Source of the DNA: an unicellular cyanobacterium SU3
GTDB lineage: Bacteria; Cyanobacteriota; Cyanobacteriia; Cyanobacteriales; Microcystaceae
Direction of reading: 5' to 3'
DNA: 34,520 nt
NCBI GenBank assembly: GCA_002172675.1
Contig: NETF01000199.1
Coordinates: forward strand, 1-34,520
Shown one piece after another: positions 18,313 to 24,248 of the stretch. Positions within the stretch are counted from its first letter, which is position 1. Each line of letters opens with the position of its first letter. Under the pieces are notes generated by a model. That model did no database searches. It was not told the DNA's origin and saw only the letters and a program-made list of their open reading frames with translations. A program made the translations under genes and the position numbers.

Positions 18313-19119
18313 CTACAATTTTTTTGCCAGTTGAACATGAAGGTTATGACTGGCTTTATAGGCTAAAAAATGGGCTTGGGGGATGGTTCCCAATAAACTT
18401 AGATCCCCAATTAAATCTAAGAGTTTATGGCGTACTGGTTCATTTTCAAACCGTAACGGAGGATTCACCCAACCTGTGCGATCGCAGACTAAGGCATTGT
18501 CTAAACTGCCCCCTTTAATTAATCCTGCTTGTTTCAACTGTTCGATTTGATCAGCAAAACCGAAAGTCCTCGCCGGGGCAATAAAGTCTTGAAAGGGTTC
18601 TTTTTTAGGATTCCAACTCACCCATTGATTGGCGATCGCTTCATAGGGAAAATCGATACCATAGCTAAAGCGAATTTCTGGGGCAGGAATAGCAGCCACA
18701 AACGCATCACCATCCCTAACCCATACTGGTTCCTCGATAGGGCTTCCTAGTGCCATTTCCGAGGGATTCAGACCCGATTTAAGGATAGCATCTACCCAAT
18801 TTTTGGCTGAGCCATCTAATAAGGGAACTTCTGGCCCATCGATTTCAATACAAGCGTTTTCGATACCACATCCGGTTAACGCAGCGAGTAAATGCTCTAC
18901 GGTGCGAACTGTTGCACCATTGGCCATTAATTCTGTGGATAATAAAGTTTGATGCACTGCGGAAACGTCAGCCGGAATGATGGGTTTTTCGGGTAAGTCA
19001 ACGCGAATAAAATAACGCCCTTGTTTTGTTTCGGTGGGTAATATGGTTACGTTTGTTTCAATTCCAGAATGTAAACCAATTCCTGAGACAGTAAATCCTT
19101 TTTCGATAGTTGATGTCAT
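18313..19119 (-). CDS. lpxC: UDP-3-O-acyl-N-acetylglucosamine deacetylase
   Basis: LpxC is a zinc enzyme catalysing the committed step of lipid A synthesis in the cytosol. Zinc ligands are visible at H76 (VEHLLAAL), H231 and D235 ([12 protein letters not shown]). Other signatures are [21 protein letters not shown] and ARTFGF. I chose the ATG at 19119 because AGGG precedes it by six bases and the family starts right there. The frame stays open to 19182, but the extra 21 residues look untranslated. The product is 268 residues, at the short end of the family. No other lpx or fab genes are adjacent. Confidence 0.95.
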   Translation of the reverse strand: MTSTIEKGFTVSGIGLHSGIETNVTILPTETKQGRYFIRVDLPEKPIIPADVSAVHQTLLSTELMANGATVRTVEHLLAALTGCGIENACIEIDGPEVPLLDGSAKNWVDAILKSGLNPSEMALGSPIEEPVWVRDGDAFVAAIPAPEIRFSYGIDFPYEAIANQWVSWNPKKEPFQDFIAPARTFGFADQIEQLKQAGLIKGGSLDNALVCDRTGWVNPPLRFENEPVRHKLLDLIGDLSLLGTIPQAHFLAYKASHNLHVQLAKKL

Positions 19120-19230
19120 GTTTTTCCCTCTAGCACCACATAAGTATTTAATATACTTTAACTTAAGGGACAAGATAGGCAAGTCGTTATTATCATATAT
19201 GATCTCTATTTATTTTTCTCTAAGAGTCAA

Positions 19231-19653
19231 TTAATCAACCCAATTTTCTACTAATAAATTAGGAAACTGTCTAAAGTGTCGAAGATTCCTTGTTACTAAT
19301 ACGGCTTTATTAGCTAAGGCTATACTAGCAATTAACATATCGGCTCTACCAATTTTACGCAATTTAGAAACCGTTTTTAAATGTTCAAATTGATTGGCAG
19401 AATTTTCATCAATTAATATAATAGGAAGTTGATTAAGTAAGGTTTCTGAATGAGAAAAAAGCTCTTGTGCTTTTATTAAATCTTGTCCTGAAGAAGCTTT
19501 AAGTAAATAATCTATCCGTCCTCTCAAAATTTCTACTTTGGTGATAATAGTAATAGCTATTTCTTCATTTTGTAAGCTTTCTAATCGATTAATAACGTTA
19601 GTATTACCTGCATGAAGATGGGTTAAGGTATCTGTATCAAGAAGATACGTCAT
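19231..19653 (-). CDS. PIN-domain ribonuclease toxin (VapC type)
   Basis: A 140-residue PIN domain. The first acidic residue is D6 in YLLDTDTLTHL, the second is the E of TKVEILRG, and the third is D in GRADMLIASIAL. TRNLRHFRQFP at the end is the typical VapC tail. VapC toxins cleave RNA (often tRNA) and are neutralised by the neighbouring antitoxin. The ATG at 19653 lies inside the end of the 60-aa upstream gene (17-base overlap), as in many toxin-antitoxin pairs. The active-site residues look intact, so it is probably functional. Confidence 0.9.
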   Translation of the reverse strand: MTYLLDTDTLTHLHAGNTNVINRLESLQNEEIAITIITKVEILRGRIDYLLKASSGQDLIKAQELFSHSETLLNQLPIILIDENSANQFEHLKTVSKLRKIGRADMLIASIALANKAVLVTRNLRHFRQFPNLLVENWVD

Positions 19654-19819
19654 CGTCAGTTTCAGAACGTCCCCTTGCTTGATAAATATCGTTTCTTAAT
19701 TCAGACAGAGAACTATCATCACTAAATGCACCTGCTTGTTGTAAAAAGAGAGTTTTACTATCTTGTTTAGCAGTGTCCACTGTTTTCCTGTCTTGTTCTG
19801 GTTTTGGAGTGACTGTCAT
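19637..19819 (-). CDS. Putative antitoxin of the PIN toxin, 60 aa
   Basis: A 60-residue hydrophilic protein with a good ribosome binding site (AGGAAAAAGT before the ATG). Its end overlaps the PIN toxin start by 17 bases in another frame. It has no recognised DNA-binding motif; LSELRNDIYQARGR could be the toxin-binding helix and the N-terminus looks disordered. The antitoxin call rests on position and size only. Confidence 0.65.
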   Translation of the reverse strand: MTVTPKPEQDRKTVDTAKQDSKTLFLQQAGAFSDDSSLSELRNDIYQARGRSETDDDVSS

Positions 19820-19967
19820 ACTTTTTCCTGATTATTTATTAATATTTTATCGTATACATCAACAAGAATAATTTTAGATATATTAGCTTATTCATCCCAT
19901 ACACCACAAAATTAATGATTATTAAGTTTCATCTTGATCAAATCAATAAACCATAAATTAAGTGCGA

Positions 19968-20228
19968 CTATAATTGCTCTCGTTCTCTTAAAATATAATC
20001 AATTTCCTTAATTGCTATTCTTTGTCTAATTTCAAATTCTGTTGGCTGATTGTTACATTGATATGCAGTTATAAAAGGTAATACAATTCCTGAAATAATG
20101 ACTAATATAATATATGAGTTTATATCTCCTCCAAAATTATAATAGATATATACGCAAACTCCTACTACTATAGATATAGTAATTAAAAACAAGGAGATTT
20201 TACTTTTTTTATTTAGTTCATTGTTCAA
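19968..20228 (-). CDS. Small membrane protein frame, probable 3' part of a split gene
   Basis: This frame has two hydrophobic segments, about residues 11-29 and 37-55. A charged C-terminal tail follows (EFEIRQRIAIKEIDYILRE). The only available start is TTG at 20228, whose last bases overlap the TGA of the upstream 47-codon frame. The frame is also open upstream of that TTG through KKLL, so it joins the preceding frame by a -1 shift. The join falls at an A AAA AAC heptamer. I read it as the membrane half of a 133-residue protein that is either recoded or broken by a one-base change. The family is unknown. Confidence 0.6.
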   Translation of the reverse strand: MNNELNKKSKISLFLITISIVVGVCVYIYYNFGGDINSYIILVIISGIVLPFITAYQCNNQPTEFEIRQRIAIKEIDYILREREQL

Positions 20229-20368
20229 TAGTTTTTTCGATGTGACCTTTCTGCATATAATTCATCATCTGTACATTGTTCTAATAGTTTAGGAGTATGA
20301 TTAAAACTATTATTTATATTAATACTATGACCAATATTTACATGATCACCAAGATTAAAATTTTGCAT
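20225..20368 (-). CDS. 47-aa frame with Asn/His/Gly-rich start, 5' part of a split gene
   Basis: The ATG at 20368 has AAGGA eight bases upstream. The peptide begins MQNFNLGDHVNIGHSININ, then has an acidic helix (LLEQCTDDELYAERSHRK). It stops at TGA directly after an A6C run. The Asn/Ile/Gly-rich start resembles short beta-type leaders seen on some small bacterial membrane proteins, but I cannot name the family. It most likely belongs with the following membrane frame. Confidence 0.6.
   Translation of the reverse strand: MQNFNLGDHVNIGHSININNSFNHTPKLLEQCTDDELYAERSHRKNY
20231..20237 (-). promoter_or_regulatory. Candidate -1 ribosomal frameshift site A AAA AAC
   Basis: In the zero frame the codons read CGA AAA AAC TAT TGA. 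Slippage by -1 on A AAA AAC would continue as CTA TTG AAC into the membrane-protein frame. This fits the X XXY YYZ rule. No strong downstream stem is obvious by eye, so a simple indel in an A-run is an equally good explanation. Confidence 0.4.
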
Positions 20369-20396
20369 ATCAACTATCCTTGTAACTTACATTAAT

Positions 20397-20576
20397 TCAA
20401 CTGTTTACAGAGTTTTCTAGACGTTTTCTGCGTTGGCGTAAAATTTCAGCGTTTGCAATTCCTAAAATCTCTTCAATTTCTATGCCAAAAAGGTCTAATT
20501 GTTTTTGTACTTTTTGTAAATTTTTGACACTTTCTTGTCTGGATTTTTCATCAGGAATAGAAGAAGATTCATTCAT
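20397..20576 (-). CDS. Small helical hypothetical protein, 59 aa
   Basis: The ATG at 20576 overlaps the stop of the upstream gene (TAATG). GGAG lies six bases before it, so I prefer it to the TTG at 20588. The product is charged and helical (VKNLQKVQKQLDLFGIEIE and onward) and ends in an Arg/Lys-rich helix. It is not recognised. It is tightly coupled with the 113-aa gene and lies 28 bases before the split membrane gene, giving a small-protein cassette. Confidence 0.65.
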   Translation of the reverse strand: MNESSSIPDEKSRQESVKNLQKVQKQLDLFGIEIEEILGIANAEILRQRRKRLENSVNS

Positions 20577-20917
20577 TATAAACTCCAATTTTTTTTAACT
20601 TCTTGAATACTAGCTTCAGCAGAATCAATAGTTGCTTGTCCTCTTTCAACGGTCTTTACTAGTAAATTTACCATATCTTCTGGAGGTCGTGGCTGAATTT
20701 CTAGAATCCTTAATAATAGCTTGTTAAGTCCATTATAACGCTCGGTTAGTTTTTCTCTAACATTCTGAAGTTCATCAAGTTCTGGTATGGTTTCTGTTGT
20801 TTCACCGTATCTTTCTAAGATTGTCCATTCTGTAGCGGATGCTTCGTCTATTTGGTTAGCTAACTGTTGCAGGAGACTAAAAATATTGTTTTGGACTTCA
20901 TTGGGAAGTTTTGCCAT
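20576..20917 (-). CDS. Helical hypothetical protein, 113 aa
   Basis: The first gene of a tight minus-strand cassette. It is acidic and all-helical by appearance, with a likely coiled coil (IPELDELQNVREKLTERY) and a Pro turn (IQPRPPEDM) before a C-terminal amphipathic helix. There are no catalytic motifs, signal peptide or membrane segment. Translation of the next gene is coupled by TAATG. The role is unknown; the toxin-antitoxin neighbours suggest a conflict-related function, but that is inference. Confidence 0.65.
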   Translation of the reverse strand: MAKLPNEVQNNIFSLLQQLANQIDEASATEWTILERYGETTETIPELDELQNVREKLTERYNGLNKLLLRILEIQPRPPEDMVNLLVKTVERGQATIDSAEASIQEVKKNWSL

Positions 20918-21005
20918 GATGTTTGTTTAGTTTAAAGTCCATAATAATTATATCTTACTCGAAGGTGATCGCTTATTCATTAAATACACCATCAATTTAC
21001 CGTTA

Positions 21006-21027
21006 TTGGGTTTTTTCCTTAACCCAA
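21006..21027. terminator. Short hairpin in intergenic DNA
   Basis: TTGGGTT and AACCCAA can pair around an 8-base T/C-rich loop. It lies between the 113-aa gene promoter side and the disrupted gene remnant, and could end the transcript arriving from the right. The stem is short. Confidence 0.35.
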
Positions 21028-21074
21028 CCTACAAGATAAGCGATCGCAAAAGGAATTCCTTCGAGATAGCACTT

Positions 21075-21233
21075 CTAACAATCTATTTCAGTCTCAATAG
21101 TAATCATTTTTTCTAAAATTAATTCTATCTGTTCTAAAAATGCTCGATTTTCCGAAAGATTAACAACATTATCTTTATATTCAATTGCGATAAATTCATT
21201 TAAGTAATCTCTTTGTGAAACTTCCCATACAAT
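21075..21233 (-). pseudogene. Gene remnant on the far side of the IS630 insertion
   Basis: A 52-codon open frame without a start, ending in TAG, begins exactly at the insertion-sequence boundary. It reads IVWEVSQRDYLNEFIAIEY and then NVVNLSENRAFLEQIELIL. It looks like the C-terminal part of the gene cut by the element. When the element and one TA are removed, however, this frame is one base out of register with the upstream part. A later indel or a different original gene end is needed. Confidence 0.5.
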
Positions 21234-21293
21234 AAGCTGTTAAGCATTCAAATGACGTATAATAGAAACAGGAAAAAACGAAAATACTAAAAT

Positions 21294-21713
21294 ATGCCAG
21301 CTAAAGGATATCTGAAGCCGGAGCAAAAGGAAAAATTACAGAAAGCTCTAAAAGAGGAAGAAAATGCTGAAATCAGGGAACGGATTTTAATCCTACTGCT
21401 GTTAGATGATGGAAAAACGCAGGAAGCGATAGCCAATTTTTTGGGGTGTGGAAAAAAGAAAGTATCTTATTGGTGCGTTCACGGAGATGCGGACAATCTG
21501 GAAAGCTTAAAAGACAAGAGAATGGAAGGGAATCATAAAAAAGCCACTCCAGAGTATATAGAATTATTGTTAGAAATAGTTGAGAAAGATCCAAAAGAGT
21601 TAGGCTATGAATTTGGAAGATGGACAGGAAAAAGATTAGCAACTTATTTAGAAGACAAGACAGGAATACAATTAAGTAGCTCACAAATTAAAAGAATATA
21701 TAAGAATTATTAA
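21294..21713 (+). CDS. IS630 transposase, N-terminal (HTH) part
   Basis: A 139-residue frame with the winged-helix/HTH half of an IS630 transposase. The first HTH lies in ILLLLDDGKTQEAIANFLG and onward to GKKKVSYWC; a second DNA-binding region is near ELGYEFGRWTGKRLATYLE. It stops with TAA in the linker before the first catalytic Asp, so alone it is not an active enzyme. The frame of the catalytic half is +1 relative to this one. The two are open together over 21676-21710, around a TTATTAAAAAG run, where recoding or an indel could join them. Confidence 0.88.
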   Translation: MPAKGYLKPEQKEKLQKALKEEENAEIRERILILLLLDDGKTQEAIANFLGCGKKKVSYWCVHGDADNLESLKDKRMEGNHKKATPEYIELLLEIVEKDPKELGYEFGRWTGKRLATYLEDKTGIQLSSSQIKRIYKNY

Positions 21714-22305
21714 AAAGACTCGAGAAAAACTACAGCTATGGTTTTGGGACGAAAGTGGATTCAGTTTAAGAGTGACAAGAAGAAAAAACTGGAGTAAAAA
21801 AGGAACAAGAAAAAGAGTGAGAGGGGATAGAAGAAATGGGCGGGTTAATGTGATGGGAGGGTTAAGATATTCAGATAAGAAGAGATGGGTAGAATTTATT
21901 AAAAAAGGCGATTCAGAAAATTTTTATCAAGTCATGAAAGGGTTTTATAAAGAGTTAGTGAATGAGTGGGTAGAGAAAGGAAATAAAGGTGAAGATTTCA
22001 AGGAAAAAGGACAAAAAATTGTCATTATTTTAGATAATGCTAGCTTTCATAAAAAAGAAGTAATATTAAAGAAAATAGAAGAAGAAATGCCGAATATACA
22101 CTTAGAATTTCTTCCTGAATATAGTCCAGATTATAATTTAATTGAATTAGTTTGGCATTCATCAAAAGAGTATATTGCTAACCGTCTTTTTAAATCAATT
22201 GAAGAGTTGGAGTTTTTGTTGCATCGACTCTTAAATGAAGGAGAACTCGTTATTAAATGGAATCGTAAACTTAAAAATAAAGGGAATTCTGTTAAAGCGG
22301 TTTAA
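21676..22305 (+). CDS. IS630 transposase, C-terminal DDE part
   Basis: This is the catalytic RNase-H-fold half. The triad is complete: D in LWFWDESGFSL, D in IVIILDNASFHKK and E in PDYNLIELVWHSS. The frame has no ATG. A GTG at 21772 is the first conventional start, but it lies after the first catalytic Asp (codon 21748-21750). A functional enzyme therefore needs fusion with the upstream frame by a +1 shift in the overlap. This is either a programmed event or a mutation that has silenced the copy. Confidence 0.85.
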   Translation, partial: VAHKLKEYIRIIKKTREKLQLWFWDESGFSLRVTRRKNWSKKGTRKRVRGDRRNGRVNVMGGLRYSDKKRWVEFIKKGDSENFYQVMKGFYKELVNEWVEKGNKGEDFKEKGQKIVIILDNASFHKKEVILKKIEEEMPNIHLEFLPEYSPDYNLIELVWHSSKEYIANRLFKSIEELEFLLHRLLNEGELVIKWNRKLKNKGNSVKAV

Positions 22306-22309
22306 ATGC

Positions 22310-22654
22310 TTAACAGCTTATTTGATTTTCTAAACAATTATCTACATATTGATAAACTTTTTGGGGTCTTGTATCATTAGCGAAATAAGCTTTTATCGTT
22401 GGTAGAACTGCTTGACTCATAATCATAGCCATCCATAGATAATGAAAATGTAAAGAGTCAAACTTATTATTCTCAAAAGCATTTAAAATTTTGATATAAA
22501 CTTCTTCTATGCTACTTGTATCTTCAGCAGATTCTTCATAAAGTTCTTCATAAGAACGATGCCAAGTTTCAGCCAATAAGTCATAAAGTGATAAAGGAAT
22601 TTTATAATGCTCAGATATCTGAAAGGTTTGATAATGAGATAAAGCTGTTTGCAT
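22310..22654 (-). pseudogene. Putative immunity gene truncated by the IS630 element
   Basis: The ATG at 22654 has GGAG eight bases upstream. The frame is also open to a TTG at 22690, inside the deaminase gene end. The product (MQTALSHYQTFQISEHYKI and onward) is helical and acidic, with no motif I know. It loses its native end after VDNCLENQI; the last two residues and the stop come from the insertion-sequence terminal repeat. It lies 15 bases downstream of the deaminase-type toxin fragment, the usual place for an immunity gene, which is the sole basis for the functional suggestion. Confidence 0.6.
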
Positions 22655-22668
22655 CTTGTTTTCTCCAA

Positions 22669-23094
22669 TTAAGGATAGGGATAATCCCAATATATCTCTA
22701 TACTAATTTTAGGATATTTGGCTTTAAATTGCTGAATAATTTCTTGACAGCTTTCACAGGGTTTACGTTCAGTGTACAGATATAATTTTCCTTCTCTGAA
22801 ACTAACATCAAAACTGTCTAAAGTATCAGCGATCGCAGATAAGGCTTTATATTCAGCATCAGTATCCATTATACGTCCAGAAAAAGAATCAACAATAGGC
22901 TTAAACTGACCTCCTTGTGATTTAGATTGAGGAATAGTAACTGGACTTTTTGCTCTAGAGGTTGCACCAATGCTACAAGAAACGCCATCATTAAGATGAA
23001 CTTCAATTACAGAAATATCACCTTTCAGAAATGGCTTTTTTAAGTAGAAATTACGGATGATTTGAGCATCATTCTGTAACCTACTTTTAGAGAT
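22669..23094 (-). pseudogene. C-terminal deaminase-type toxin domain, N-terminally truncated
   Basis: An open frame of 141 codons with no start codon before an ATG at 22869, mid-domain. It carries nucleic-acid-deaminase hallmarks: DAEYKAL (residues 79-85) at the H/C-x-E position, with Glu as proton shuttle and Asp where His is usual. LYTERKPCESCQ follows, with the zinc cysteines at C113 and C116. This arrangement (D-x-E, then ERxPCxSC, then QFKxKYP) matches bacterial polymorphic-toxin deaminases. Just upstream another frame reads PPEAQKSVNLLEYELLNL then stop, so a frameshift near 23095 probably severed the toxin's N-terminal part. No trafficking domain remains. Confidence 0.72.
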
Positions 23095-23193
23095 TTAATA
23101 ACTCATATTCTAAAAGATTAACACTTTTTTGAGCTTCTGGAGGGTTAACTGATTATAGCAAGCGATCGCTTATGGATTACCCCTTGGATAAAG

Positions 23194-23649
23194 TTACTTA
23201 GTTGATGTAAACTGGACAAGATTTTTCATTTGTTGCTCATTTTTTATTGTATTCTCTGGCAATATATATAAATCTATATCTATTTCTGCATTAATTTGAT
23301 GACTTTTATTAATAATTTCTTGATCTAAATGAATTGATGGAACTTCTCCATCAGTATAAATTACACAACTAATTTCTGTATCATATTTATGACTAATTTC
23401 TTGCACCCTATCCCAAACAGGTTGTAATTGTTCAAGTAATGATTTTATATGAGCTTCAAGGTCATTATCTTTACTTAAATTAGACTTAAGAACCCATCCA
23501 TTATGTTTTCTTTTTATAGTACCTTTTGGATGAATAAGATCCCCGATTTTCCAAGTTTTTGTAGGAATAATACCCAATTTATCAGTAATATCTTGAGGAT
23601 CAAAATCTAATCCTGTTATAGTCAAAGATGCTGAAATTTCAAACGGCAT
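23194..23649 (-). CDS. DUF4279 protein, likely immunity protein
   Basis: A 151-residue protein with the DUF4279 pattern: ASLTITGLDFDPQDITDKLG, then IPTKTWKIGD, NGWVLKS and a C-terminal EIDIDLYIL. DUF4279 proteins are often encoded beside polymorphic-toxin C-termini and are regarded as immunity proteins. Here it follows the toxin-33-like fragment by 20 bases on the same strand. The ATG has AGGA about seven bases upstream. It appears intact. Confidence 0.82.
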   Translation of the reverse strand: MPFEISASLTITGLDFDPQDITDKLGIIPTKTWKIGDLIHPKGTIKRKHNGWVLKSNLSKDNDLEAHIKSLLEQLQPVWDRVQEISHKYDTEISCVIYTDGEVPSIHLDQEIINKSHQINAEIDIDLYILPENTIKNEQQMKNLVQFTSTK

Positions 23650-23669
23650 TTTGATGTCCTAAAAATTAA

Positions 23670-23885
23670 CTAAAAATCATTAAGATTGAGTCCTGTTGCT
23701 TCACCTAACCCTGTTCCTCCTTTTAGCTTAATATAGATGTTGCCTTGTTCGTCTTTATATAAGTCTTTTTTAGAGGCATTTTTGCCTCCTTTGAGGTCGT
23801 GAATATCTACACCACTTTGCTTAAGTTTAGCAATTTCATAAGGAGTCAATAATTTATCTTGTCTCCAATTGCGACTAGATGTCAT
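23670..23885 (-). CDS. Polymorphic toxin type 33-like C-terminal module, 71 aa
   Basis: The whole frame is one small toxin-tip module: WRQDKLLTPYEIAKLKQSG, then VDIHDLKGGKNASKKDLYKD, GNIYIKLKGGTG and GEATGLNLNDF. This is the pattern of the toxin-33 domain normally found at the very end of large RHS or similar secreted proteins. Here it is an orphan without any delivery domain. The frame is open only eight codons further upstream (GIWYYNV). The ATG lacks a good ribosome binding site. It may be a stand-alone remnant or recombination cassette kept with its DUF4279 immunity gene. Confidence 0.75.
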   Translation of the reverse strand: MTSSRNWRQDKLLTPYEIAKLKQSGVDIHDLKGGKNASKKDLYKDEQGNIYIKLKGGTGLGEATGLNLNDF

Positions 23886-23913
23886 TACATTGTAATACCA
23901 GATCCCTTATAAA

Positions 23914-24225
23914 TTATGGATTCCCTCCTGGAAAAGCAGTAATAACAAAACGAATAACAGTCCCAATAACTGCCGTTCCTAAAATACCAATACCAATTAA
24001 TGTCCATATTTGTGCTTTGGTTGACCCTTTTAATTCTTTCATATCTTCTTTTAATGTACTCACATCAGATTCTAATCTTGCTTGTCCTACCTCTATTTTA
24101 GTAAGTCTCTCGTCTATTTTTTCTAGTTTTTTATTCGTTTCCTTGCGAAAATCATTCAGATTTTCATCGATACGATCTAGAATTTTACTGAGGTCTGTTG
24201 TTACTTGTATTGGTGTATTTGCCAT
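23914..24225 (-). CDS. Coiled-coil protein with C-terminal membrane anchor, 103 aa
   Basis: Residues about 10-70 are a continuous heptad-rich helix (ILDRIDENLNDFRKETNKK, then KIDERLTKIEVGQARL). One transmembrane segment (about 72-95, TLIGIGILGTAVIGTVIRF) follows, with a short tail. This is a tail-anchored coiled-coil layout like small XhlA-type or DUF-type phage and cyanobacterial proteins; the function is unknown. A clear paralogue lies at 26422-26751, with chlD between them. It is 23 bases downstream of chlD and may be in its transcript. Confidence 0.75.
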   Translation of the reverse strand: MANTPIQVTTDLSKILDRIDENLNDFRKETNKKLEKIDERLTKIEVGQARLESDVSTLKEDMKELKGSTKAQIWTLIGIGILGTAVIGTVIRFVITAFPGGNP

Positions 24226-24248
24226 AATTTTATTTTCCCTATTTCTTT

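Larger units (their letters stand above)
21235..22318 (+). mobile_element. IS630-family insertion sequence, complete (1084 bp)
   Basis: The boundaries are exact. The left end begins AGCTGTTAAGCATTCAAA; the right end, read inward on the other strand, begins AGCTGTTAAGCATTTAAA, giving 17 of 18 matches. Both ends are flanked by TA (21233-21234 and 22319-22320), the target duplication typical of IS630/Tc1-mariner transposition. Inside are two overlapping frames for an HTH part and a DDE catalytic part. The near-perfect ends suggest a recent insertion. It interrupts a minus-strand gene next to a toxin fragment, supplying that gene's premature stop from its own terminal repeat. Confidence 0.93.

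Noticed and set aside
19120-19182. 21-residue N-terminal extension of LpxC
   Set aside because: The ATG at 19119 has a strong ribosome binding site and matches the usual family start.
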